In this document: positions 6,211 through 11,634 of the stretch, one piece after another | Layout of the letters: every line of letters begins with the position of its first letter | Position numbering within the stretch: the first letter of the stretch is position 1 | Assembly (NCBI GenBank): GCA_003557065.1 | Contig: PWPS01000025.1 | Span: forward strand, 1 to 13,946 | Direction of reading: 5' to 3' | Source of the DNA: Candidatus Nealsoniibacteriota bacterium | GTDB lineage: Bacteria > Patescibacteriota > Minisyncoccia > Minisyncoccales > PWPS01 | DNA: 13,946 nt | The notes under the pieces: model-generated | Database searches by the model: none | Told to the model about the DNA's origin: nothing | What the model saw: the letters and a program-made list of their open reading frames with translations, nothing else | Program-made: the position numbers and the translations under genes

Positions 6211-7281
6211 ATGAAAGGAATAGATTTTCCAATATTTAAAACGAAGATGGAGAATGAGAGAGAGTTTGATTTATCCGATCCCAAAGAGCGATTGGAGTAT
6301 TTTGAATTCAAAGCGGGTAAAGACATTGAAGATATCAATGAATTTTTAGAAAAAAATACTTTTGTAGTTTATCTATTGGGAAAAAAGAGTGCCGGTAAAG
6401 GAACTTACTCCAAAATGGTTGCCGATGCGATAGGAAAAGAAAAAGTGGAGCACTTTTCAATAGGTGACATGATCAGAGATATCGACAAAGAATTAAAGGA
6501 CAAAGAAAAGAGGGCGGAGTTGGTTAAGTTTTTGGAAAATAACTATCGAGGATGGATTGAGGTCGATGAAATAATTGCGAGACTGGAAGGGAGGAGTACG
6601 GAAAGTCTTCTTCCTACGCCGCTTATACTAACTCTGGTTAAGCGGGAAATTGCCAAAAGAGGAAGAAAGGTTCTTTTTATTGATGGGTTTCCCAGGAATA
6701 TGGACCAGATCAGTTACTCTTTATTTTTCCGTGATTTGATCGGATATAGGGAGGATGTTGATATTTTTGCTTTGATTGATGTGCCTGAGACCATAATTGA
6801 TGAAAGAATAAAATACAGAAAAATTTGCCCCGAATGCAATACATCAAGAAACTTAAAACTTCTACCGAGTTCCAAAGTGGAATACGATAAGGACAAGGAA
6901 GAATTCCATCTTCTTTGTGATAACCCCGATTGTGAGGAGATTAGAATGGTTAGAAAAGAGGGTGATGAAAAAGGGATAGATCCCATTAGAGAAAGATTGG
7001 CGATGGATGAACAACTTATTGAACACGCATTCAAACTTCATGGAATTCCGAAAGTATTAATCAGAAATGCCATTCCGGTTGATAAGGCAGATGAATATGT
7101 TGCGAATTATGAGATAACCCCGGAATATAAATATGAGATTGCGGATGATGGGGAGGTTGAAATAAAGGAAGTTCCTTGGATTATTAAGGATGACAAAGGA
7201 GTAGAAAGCTATAGTTTACTAGCTCCACCTGCAGTAGTTTCTTTTTTAGCACAGCTAGCTGATATTTTAAGAAATTCCTAA
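6211..7281 (+). CDS. Adenylate kinase-like nucleoside monophosphate kinase with extensions
   Basis: Transfers phosphate between nucleoside phosphates, most likely ATP + AMP to 2 ADP. The P-loop is GKKSAGKGT at 57-65, the NMP-binding region starts HFSIGDMIRD (81-90), and IDGFPRNMDQ (157-166) is the adenylate kinase signature. The lid carries four cysteines (C206, C209, C236, C241) that would bind zinc, with the last pair spaced CxxxxC rather than CxxC. At 356 residues it is much longer than the usual 210-220: about 50 residues precede the P-loop and about 70 follow the core. Those ends show no recognised domain; the tail is acidic and then hydrophobic (LLAPPAVVSFLAQLADIL). Such long forms could act on another NMP, so no gene symbol is given. 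Confidence 0.85.
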   Translation: MKGIDFPIFKTKMENEREFDLSDPKERLEYFEFKAGKDIEDINEFLEKNTFVVYLLGKKSAGKGTYSKMVADAIGKEKVEHFSIGDMIRDIDKELKDKEKRAELVKFLENNYRGWIEVDEIIARLEGRSTESLLPTPLILTLVKREIAKRGRKVLFIDGFPRNMDQISYSLFFRDLIGYREDVDIFALIDVPETIIDERIKYRKICPECNTSRNLKLLPSSKVEYDKDKEEFHLLCDNPDCEEIRMVRKEGDEKGIDPIRERLAMDEQLIEHAFKLHGIPKVLIRNAIPVDKADEYVANYEITPEYKYEIADDGEVEIKEVPWIIKDDKGVESYSLLAPPAVVSFLAQLADILRNS

Positions 7282-7283
7282 TC

Positions 7284-7313
7284 TTGACACTCTATATTTT
7301 TAAGCGATATAAT
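7284..7313 (+). promoter_or_regulatory. Consensus sigma70 promoter for the structured RNA
   Basis: Perfect -35 TTGACA (7284-7289) and perfect -10 TATAAT (7308-7313) separated by 18 bp, the strongest promoter in the window. It begins two bases after the stop codon of the kinase gene. The expected start, near 7319-7321, coincides with the first base of the RNA's closing stem. Confidence 0.88.
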
Positions 7314-7318
7314 TAAGT

Positions 7319-7450
7319 TGCACCTCGTTCGCATAAAGTCTGATACAATCAAAATTTAGGGAGCCGCATATGATTTTTAGTCCGTGGACTAAAACTGAGG
7401 CACCCACTTGGTCAACTTTCAGATATTTTATGAGGAATGAGGTGCGCGAA
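7319..7450 (+). ncRNA. Rod-shaped structured RNA, candidate 6S-like RNA
   Basis: About 126 nt that fold into one long irregular hairpin. The closing stem is GCACCTCGTTC (7320-7330) with GAATGAGGTGC (7435-7445), 11 pairs including one wobble. It continues as CATAAA/TTTATG (7332-7337 / 7427-7432) and TCTGA/TCAGA (7339-7343 / 7419-7423). A large internal bubble follows (about 7344-7358 opposite 7406-7418). Above it are GGGAGCC/GGCACCC with one mismatch (7359-7365 / 7399-7405) and a terminal hairpin TTTTAGTC-CGTG-GACTAAAA (7375-7394). A long rod with a central bubble, under a very strong promoter and followed by a terminator, is the layout of 6S RNA, which mimics an open promoter and binds RNA polymerase. 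It is shorter than the usual ~180 nt. The apical loop lacks the SRP RNA signature. That it is a structured RNA is well supported; the 6S identity is a guess from shape. Confidence 0.6.
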
Positions 7451-7451
7451 G

Positions 7452-7483
7452 ACCATCTCCCGATAGGGAGGTGGTTTTTGTTT
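7452..7483 (+). terminator. Intrinsic terminator of the structured RNA
   Basis: A 10-bp stem (ACCATCTCCC / GGGAGGTGGT, one wobble) with a GATA tetraloop, followed by TTTTTGTTT. It ends one base before the -35 box of the copper operon promoter, so it separates the RNA unit from that operon. Confidence 0.9.
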
Positions 7484-7484
7484 C

Positions 7485-7514
7485 TTGACATCCGGTCTCT
7501 TAAAATGTTAGTAT
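7485..7514 (+). promoter_or_regulatory. Promoter of the copper operon
   Basis: Perfect -35 TTGACA (7485-7490), 18-bp spacer, weaker -10 TAGTAT (7509-7514). Transcription would start near 7521, at the left edge of the CsoR-type operator. The 18-bp spacer is the same as in the neighbouring RNA promoter, but the -10 box is poorer. Confidence 0.7.
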
Positions 7515-7520
7515 TATTAC

Positions 7521-7541
7521 ACCTATACCATAGGTATAGGT
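7521..7541 (+). promoter_or_regulatory. Putative CsoR operator (perfect 9-3-9 inverted repeat)
   Basis: Left arm ACCTATACC (7521-7529), spacer ATA, right arm GGTATAGGT (7533-7541), all nine pairs perfect. The core TATACC-N3-GGTATA resembles known CsoR operators (TACC...GGTA palindromes, as at Bacillus copZA). It covers the predicted transcription start, where a bound repressor would block RNA polymerase. A csoR gene lies in the same locus at 10695. No second copy of this palindrome was seen in the window. Confidence 0.72.
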
Positions 7542-7575
7542 AATAAGGTCTAAACTTAAATCAAAAATCAATAAA

Positions 7576-7764
7576 ATGACTCAAAAAGAAAATGATTCTA
7601 TTTGGAAGGTGATTGTTTTTATATTATCCATCTTGATAGTCACCCTAATATTCACGGATCTTCAGATTAGTCCTCGTTTTACCGAGGTGAGGGAAGAAAA
7701 TCAAGCGGAACAATCTCAAGAAGCTCCTGTTCCGAGCGGAGGTGGAATGGTTGGAGGATGTTAA
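7576..7764 (+). CDS. Membrane-anchored small protein with C-terminal MVGGC tail
   Basis: A 62-residue protein and the first gene after the CsoR-type operator. It has a short N-terminus with one lysine, a single membrane helix (about residues 9-28, WKVIVFILSILIVTLIF and on) and an extracytoplasmic linker rich in Glu, Gln, Pro and Ser. It ends in GGGMVGGC (55-62). The only cysteine is the last residue. The same tail ends the next, larger protein, and the helix regions also look alike, so this reads as the anchor and tail of that protein without its middle domain. A Met/Cys tail is a plausible Cu(I) ligand or an attachment point; that is inference. No family is recognised. Confidence 0.75.
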   Translation: MTQKENDSIWKVIVFILSILIVTLIFTDLQISPRFTEVREENQAEQSQEAPVPSGGGMVGGC

Positions 7765-7781
7765 TCAACTTATTAAATAAA

Positions 7782-8414
7782 ATGAATAATAATAAAAACT
7801 TAATAATTTTTCTTTTAGCCGTAGTTTTGTTTTTAATTTTCTTTGATGTCGGTTTCCCCTTCGAGGAGCCTGGGATTGATTATTCCGATTCCTCGAATAA
7901 ATTGGTTGATATTATTCCCGTGGGAATCCCCGAGGTTTACGGAAGTGAGCTTTCTTTATCCTATGATGATGTTTCTCCACTGGATCCGTCCGGGGCTGAT
8001 AGGGCAATAAATAGAATGGCGGAATTGGATATGCAGATTGAATTGGAGGGAGAAAATTTGGAGAGATATGTCAGTATTTTGTATGAAAAGGAGGGTGGTA
8101 TTTCCTGTGAGTATTGTTGTGGTGCAAGGTCGATAATATTTGAAAATGGTGAACCCGCTTGTGGATGTGCTCACAGTTTTGCAATGAGAGGCATTGCCAA
8201 GTATTTAATTACGGAACACGGTAATGAGATGAGTGATGAAGATATTTTGAAGGAAGTAGGTAAGTGGAAGGTACTTTTTTTCCCCGAAATCCATCAGCAA
8301 AAAGCTTATGCTCTGGAGGAGGAAGGCCTTTCTGCCGATTACATAACTTTAACAACCAACACCTATAGAGGCATTGAAGATGGATCTCAAGGAGGGATGG
8401 TTGGGGGGTGCTAA
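7782..8414 (+). CDS. Anchored Cys-rich protein with CEYCC and CGCAH motifs and MVGGC tail
   Basis: Counted from ATG 7782 (210 aa), it has a membrane helix at about 7-22 (NLIIFLLAVVLFLIFFDVG) and a helical linker to about 105. The cysteine core follows: C109-x2-C112-C113 (ISCEYCCGA), then C127-G-C129-A-H131 (ACGCAHSFAMRGIAKYL). Next come a conserved-looking GKWKVLFFPE (161-169) and the tail GGMVGGC (204-210). The clustered Cys and His strongly suggest metal binding outside the cytoplasmic membrane. A distant likeness to the PCYCGC lipoprotein family is possible but not established. The frame is also open from ATG 7758, overlapping the previous gene, but 7782 has the AT-rich start context of its neighbours. 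Function unknown; copper binding is inferred from the locus. Confidence 0.82.
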   Translation: MNNNKNLIIFLLAVVLFLIFFDVGFPFEEPGIDYSDSSNKLVDIIPVGIPEVYGSELSLSYDDVSPLDPSGADRAINRMAELDMQIELEGENLERYVSILYEKEGGISCEYCCGARSIIFENGEPACGCAHSFAMRGIAKYLITEHGNEMSDEDILKEVGKWKVLFFPEIHQQKAYALEEEGLSADYITLTTNTYRGIEDGSQGGMVGGC

Positions 8415-8415
8415 G

Positions 8416-8811
8416 ATGAGGAAAAGTGTTGCATACGGATTTTTAGGGTCTTTGTCGCTTCTTATTATTTTCGTGAGTGTAGTGATCGCTCTGGGAGGAT
8501 TTGAAGAGGTTGCTGTACGGTTATCGAGATACGGAGTCTATATTTTCATTTTAGTTCTTGGTTTTGGAGCTCAGGTGGGAATCTATGTTCATATTAAGAA
8601 ATCGGGTAAAGCCTTGGCGGCTACGGGATCGACTTCCGGTTTGGCTATGATATCTTGTTGTAGTCATTACCTGATTAGTTTTTTGCCCATTTTGGGAGTA
8701 GCCGGGGTCTCGGGAATGATTTCCTCCTATCAGACAGAGATATTTCTAACAGGTATCTTTTTTAATTTTTTAGGAATCTTGCATTTGGTTAGTGAGATTG
8801 AAAATGAATAG
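8416..8811 (+). CDS. Multi-pass membrane protein with CCSH motif
   Basis: Counted from ATG 8416, 131 residues with about four membrane helices (about 7-27, 41-60, 72-100 with a break, 106-126). In the third hydrophobic region lies MISCCSHYLISFLPILGVAG, with C81, C82 and H84 buried near the membrane, as in metal-handling membrane proteins such as MerT (adjacent cysteines in a helix). I do not recognise a named family. The start is decided by a G-run (8404-8409) six bases upstream of ATG 8416; the upstream in-frame ATG at 8374 lies inside the previous gene. The end overlaps the next gene by 8 bases. Transport or membrane handling of Cu(I) is a plausible role, by inference. Confidence 0.8.
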   Translation: MRKSVAYGFLGSLSLLIIFVSVVIALGGFEEVAVRLSRYGVYIFILVLGFGAQVGIYVHIKKSGKALAATGSTSGLAMISCCSHYLISFLPILGVAGVSGMISSYQTEIFLTGIFFNFLGILHLVSEIENE

Positions 8812-9196
8812 AATATTTAAAATATCGTTGATTTTTCTCGCAATTATTTTTAGCACCCTTCTAATTTTTGAAGGAGGTAATGAGTCGGTTGATAAGGGTT
8901 TTTCGGAAAAAACGATGGAAGGAGAAGTTGTTGTCACCGCCCTACCGGTAATTACGGATTCCGGTATGAATATCTTCATTTCAATGGATACGCATACGGG
9001 CGATTTGGGAGAAAATTTGAAGGATGTATCTTACATCAGGACCGATAAAGGTGAATACCGACCGATTGATTGGGTCGGTGATTATCCCGGAGGACATCAC
9101 AGATCGGGAAAATTGGTTTTTGAGGGTAGTTTTGAAAAGTTTACTTTTTACATCGATTCAATAGGTGGGGAAAATAAAAAATTTAAATGGGATTAA
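8804..9196 (+). CDS. Anchored beta-rich protein with MDTHTGDL and GGHHRSG motifs
   Basis: A 130-residue protein counted from ATG 8804 (a GTG at 8792 is also in frame but lies deeper in the previous gene). Residues 5-23 form an anchor or signal helix. The rest looks like a small beta-sandwich: EVVVTALPVITDSG, then MDTHTGDL (61-68), IRTDKGEYRPIDWVG and GGHHRSGKLVFEG (96-108). H64, H98, H99 and the methionines are candidate metal ligands; there is no cysteine. I have an impression of similar GGHH proteins beside copper genes in other bacteria but cannot name a family. It overlaps the gene before and is followed after one base by DUF411, so translation is probably coupled. Confidence 0.78.
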   Translation: MNRIFKISLIFLAIIFSTLLIFEGGNESVDKGFSEKTMEGEVVVTALPVITDSGMNIFISMDTHTGDLGENLKDVSYIRTDKGEYRPIDWVGDYPGGHHRSGKLVFEGSFEKFTFYIDSIGGENKKFKWD

Positions 9197-9197
9197 A

Positions 9198-9653
9198 ATG
9201 AACAAAAAAATTATTTTTACGGGTATTTTGGTAATTTCTATCTTTGGATTATTTCTTTTTCGATCTCCTCGAGAGGTGAAAGGAGAAATGACGGTCTATG
9301 TGGGTTCGGATTGTGGTTGTTGCGAGATATATGTCGGAATTATGAGAAGGAGCTATGATGTTGACGTCGAGGTTTTAAATCTCTCGGAAATGGAAGAACT
9401 TAAGAGGAGAAAAAAAATTCCGGATGATTTGTATAGCTGTCATACATCGGTTATAGACGATTATGTGATTGAGGGCCATATTCCGATGGAAGCGATTGAA
9501 AAGTTACGGGATTCCAAAAGTGATTTAATGGGAATAGGTATGGCCGACATGCCTCAAGGATCCCCCGGAATGCCCGGAATAAAGAGAGCTCCTTTCCGAA
9601 TTTATGGAATAAATGAAGCGGGAGAGGTTAATAATTTATTTTTAGAACTATGA
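9198..9653 (+). CDS. DUF411 copper-binding family protein
   Basis: A 151-residue protein counted from ATG 9198, with an N-terminal helix (5-22) that anchors or exports it. The DUF411 hallmarks are all present: CGCC at 39-42 (VGSDCGCCEIYV), the LYSCHTSVIDDYVIEGHIP stretch with C81, H82 and H94, and MPQGSPGMP at 118-126. DUF411 proteins recur in copper-resistance gene clusters and are thought to bind copper outside the cytoplasm. The ATG at 9198 is preferred to the in-frame ATG at 9165, which is inside the previous gene. The last four bases overlap the next start (ATGA). This is one of the best-supported links of the locus to copper. Confidence 0.9.
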   Translation: MNKKIIFTGILVISIFGLFLFRSPREVKGEMTVYVGSDCGCCEIYVGIMRRSYDVDVEVLNLSEMEELKRRKKIPDDLYSCHTSVIDDYVIEGHIPMEAIEKLRDSKSDLMGIGMADMPQGSPGMPGIKRAPFRIYGINEAGEVNNLFLEL

Positions 9654-10129
9654 AAAAGAAAATAATAGCTATTCTTTTTACTTTGTTATTTCCTTTAAAG
9701 GGAATGACTCATTGTCCGCTTTGTACTGTCGGGGCCGGGGCGGCCGGTGGTTTGGCGGTCTGGTTGGGGGTTTCCCAAGGAGTGGTGGGTGTTTTTATCG
9801 GAGCGTTCGGGTTTGCAATGGGTTTCGTTATAGCTAAGAAGTTTCCGATTCCTAATAATGTTTTAGGTGTTATTTCTTTTTTGGTTACGGTGATTCCGTT
9901 AAAGTCCCTTTTCGGTGATAATGCGGCCATTAATTTTTCGGAGACGGTGATTGTAATCAATCAATTTCTTTTGGGTGCCATTTTCGGGGTCGTAACTTTA
10001 TTTCTATCACCTTATATCAGTCAAAAGTTGACGGAAAAGAGAGGAAGATCCTTTTCTTTTCAAACGATGATTTTAACTTTTGTTTTTCTGGTAATCGTAG
10101 CGATTATAAGTGAGCTTTTAGTTTTCTAA
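9650..10129 (+). CDS. Multi-pass membrane protein with HCPLC motif
   Basis: A 159-residue protein that begins with a hydrophobic segment and then, at the likely membrane surface, MTHCPLCTVGAGAAGG, with H21, C22 and C25 as an apparent metal-binding site. Glycine-rich hydrophobic stretches follow (about 27-64, 72-88, 96-120, 136-159), giving four or five helices in all. The single HCPLC motif and GA-rich first helix suggest a metal-handling membrane protein; I cannot name its family. It starts inside the DUF411 stop (ATGA overlap) and ends one base before the next gene, so it is translated as part of the operon. Moving copper between the DUF411 protein and the membrane would fit but is speculative. 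Confidence 0.8.
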   Translation: MKKKIIAILFTLLFPLKGMTHCPLCTVGAGAAGGLAVWLGVSQGVVGVFIGAFGFAMGFVIAKKFPIPNNVLGVISFLVTVIPLKSLFGDNAAINFSETVIVINQFLLGAIFGVVTLFLSPYISQKLTEKRGRSFSFQTMILTFVFLVIVAIISELLVF

Positions 10130-10130
10130 A

Positions 10131-10640
10131 ATGGATTTTGAGAAAAATATTAAAGAATTGAAAAAGGTTATTGACGGTGAAAAGAAAATGGATCTTTCCA
10201 AGGATCAGGATTTAGCCCTGGGTGTGATGAACTTAATAAGTATCGAAGAACACTTTATTTTTACCGGCGTTAAAACCGGAAAAGAGGACTATTATGGATT
10301 GGCCGGTGAGGTGAGAGCAATACGGAAGGAGCTATTAAAGAAACTCGTTAAAGATTACGAGGGAGAAGTTTGGTGTATTTCTAAACATCTTCTTGCCGGA
10401 TCGATGCGCCTTATTGAGGTTGGGAATAAAGAGATGGATGTGGAAAATAAAGATGAAGCATGTAAAATGTTTGAAAAATCTTATGAACTTTTTTCTTTAT
10501 TTTGGTTGGTTAATAAAAAAGTTAAAGCTCCAAATAGCCGCTTGAAAAGAGAAGAAAAAAATGAAAAAGAAAACAAAGAGGGCTTTTTAATAAAACTCAA
10601 AGGTATTGTTACGGAAATGGTCGATTGTTGTCGAGAGTGA
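10131..10640 (+). CDS. Helical cytoplasmic protein with Cys/His residues, unknown family
   Basis: A 169-residue protein with no signal or membrane helix and a strongly helical, charged composition. It contains NLISIEEHFIFTGVKTGKED (34-53), GEVWCISKHLLAGSMRL (78-94) with C82 and H86 one helical turn apart, C111, and a C-terminal pair C166-C167 three residues from the end. A lysine/glutamate-rich linker (137-150) separates the last helix. This is the only soluble protein of the operon besides CsoR, so it could buffer or carry Cu(I) in the cytoplasm in place of a CopZ-type chaperone. That role is inferred from position and residues only. The csoR promoter overlaps its last codons. Confidence 0.75.
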   Translation: MDFEKNIKELKKVIDGEKKMDLSKDQDLALGVMNLISIEEHFIFTGVKTGKEDYYGLAGEVRAIRKELLKKLVKDYEGEVWCISKHLLAGSMRLIEVGNKEMDVENKDEACKMFEKSYELFSLFWLVNKKVKAPNSRLKREEKNEKENKEGFLIKLKGIVTEMVDCCRE

Positions 10641-10655
10641 AATATCCTTTATACT
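10628..10655 (+). promoter_or_regulatory. Probable internal promoter for csoR-copA
   Basis: -35 TTGTCG (10628-10633), 16-bp spacer, -10 TATACT (10650-10655). The -35 box lies within the last codons of the gene upstream. Just downstream is an imperfect inverted repeat, ACTTAA (10653-10658) with TTAAGT (10674-10679), around GATACCGGTTTA. That might be a regulator site but does not keep the spacing of the operator at 7521. The 54-base gap here is among the largest inside the locus. Confidence 0.5.
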
Positions 10656-10694
10656 TAAGGTGTTGATACCGGTTTAAGTTAAATTTTAATAACT

Positions 10695-10961
10695 ATGAGC
10701 AAAAAAGAAACCTTGATAGCTTTGAAGAAGGCGCAAAGCTTGATTTCAAAAATAATAGAAATGATAGAAGAAGATGTCTATTGTGTCGATATCATGCAAC
10801 AGAATCTGGCTGCCGTGGGACTTTTGAAGGCTTCTCATGAAAAATTAATGAGAAATCATTTACAGACTTGTTTTAAGCATGCGATGGAGACCGATGATGA
10901 AGAAAAAAAACAAGAAATGATCGAGGAGATAATAAAAGTTATGCGTTTTTTGAATAAATAA
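10695..10961 (+). CDS. csoR: CsoR/RcnR family copper-sensing repressor
   Basis: An 88-residue all-helical repressor of the CsoR/RcnR family (DUF156), which releases DNA on binding Cu(I). The ligand triad of CsoR is intact: C30 in EEDVYCVDIMQQ, then H55 and C59 in RNHLQTCF (H-x3-C). This matches the copper sensor rather than the nickel/cobalt sensor RcnR, which uses extra histidines. The first helix is unusual: the common RIEGQVRGI segment, which contributes to DNA contact, is replaced by KKAQSLISKII. Its operator may differ from the standard G-rich type, in line with the A/T-rich palindrome at 7521-7541. It lies in the middle of the locus and probably controls it. Confidence 0.9.
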   Translation: MSKKETLIALKKAQSLISKIIEMIEEDVYCVDIMQQNLAAVGLLKASHEKLMRNHLQTCFKHAMETDDEEKKQEMIEEIIKVMRFLNK

Positions 10962-10991
10962 TTGAAATTAAAACTACTGAATTTTAAAAAT

Positions 10992-11594
10992 ATGGATTGT
11001 TGCAGCCGTAGTGAAGAAAAAAAAGATAAAGGAATCGGGAAAGGGGTCCTGTACGGTATCATTCCCCATTTAGGTTGTTTGGGTTTTATAATTTTTTCGA
11101 TTCTCGGGGTCACTGCGGCAACAACCGTTTTTAGGTCGCTCCTTTTGCGTCCTTATTTTTTATATATTCTGGTTTTGATTTCTTTTCTTTTTGCCACCGC
11201 TTCAGCATTATTATATCTCAAGAAAACGGACAACCTTTCATTTTCCGGAATTTTAAGAAAAAAGAAATATATTTCCGTTATTTTCGGAACCACCATAGGT
11301 GTCAATCTCCTATTTTTATTGGTATTTTTTCCCGCGATTGCTAATGTTGATTTCGGACTGGGTTCAAGTGGATTATCCGCTAATATCTCCAGAAATATAT
11401 TGCAAGTGGATATTCCTTGTCCGGGACATGCATTTTTGGTAAATTCGGAATTACGCAACCTGAGTGGCGTTGAAAAATCCAAATTTGATCCCCCCGATTA
11501 TTTTGAGGTTTTCTATGATGACAAAAAAGTCAGTATTGAGGAAATCATCTTTTTGAATATATTCAAAGAGTATGAGGCCATAGTAGTGGAATAG
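10992..11594 (+). CDS. MerT-like membrane protein with C-terminal HMA-like CPGHA domain
   Basis: Counted from ATG 10992 (200 aa); a TTG at 10962, directly after the csoR stop, is also in frame. The N-terminus has C3-C4 and a charged stretch. Three membrane helices follow (about 18-41, 54-77, 96-117), the first with YGIIPHLGCLGFIIFSILG (H26, C29). Residues 136-200 look like a ferredoxin-like heavy-metal-associated domain: NILQVDIPCPGHAFLVNSEL, a GVEK turn, YFEVFYDD, and an EEII helix. The usual CxxC loop is replaced by C143-P-G-H146. The layout of helices plus a small metal domain recalls mercury importer MerT with MerP fused, but no merA or merR is present and the neighbours are csoR and copA. 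Copper transfer to or from CopA is the likely role, by inference. Confidence 0.78.
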   Translation: MDCCSRSEEKKDKGIGKGVLYGIIPHLGCLGFIIFSILGVTAATTVFRSLLLRPYFLYILVLISFLFATASALLYLKKTDNLSFSGILRKKKYISVIFGTTIGVNLLFLLVFFPAIANVDFGLGSSGLSANISRNILQVDIPCPGHAFLVNSELRNLSGVEKSKFDPPDYFEVFYDDKKVSIEEIIFLNIFKEYEAIVVE

Positions 11595-11634
11595 TAATAT
11601 AAAAATTTATTTATCAAGAATAACTGGGAAAACT

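Noticed and set aside
7319..7450. SRP RNA, tmRNA or RNase P RNA as identity of the structured RNA
   Set aside because: The apical hairpin (CGTG loop, no asymmetric internal loop) lacks the SRP signature; there is no tRNA-like end or tag frame for tmRNA, and it is far too short for RNase P RNA.
7300..7491. Minus-strand open frame of 63 codons across the structured RNA
   Set aside because: It covers both strands of the RNA hairpin and terminator and has no ribosome site or family resemblance; it is a by-product of the palindromic structure.
7758..9197. Longer in-frame starts for four copper-locus genes (7758, 8374, 8792, 9165)
   Set aside because: Each lies inside or overlaps the previous gene and adds residues unlike the hydrophobic N-termini expected. 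The downstream ATGs at 7782, 8416, 8804 and 9198 give normal anchor starts.
10653..10679. Second CsoR operator upstream of csoR
   Set aside because: GATACC-GGTTTA resembles the half-sites of the 7521 palindrome but has no 3-base spacer and imperfect arms. Kept only as a remark on the promoter.
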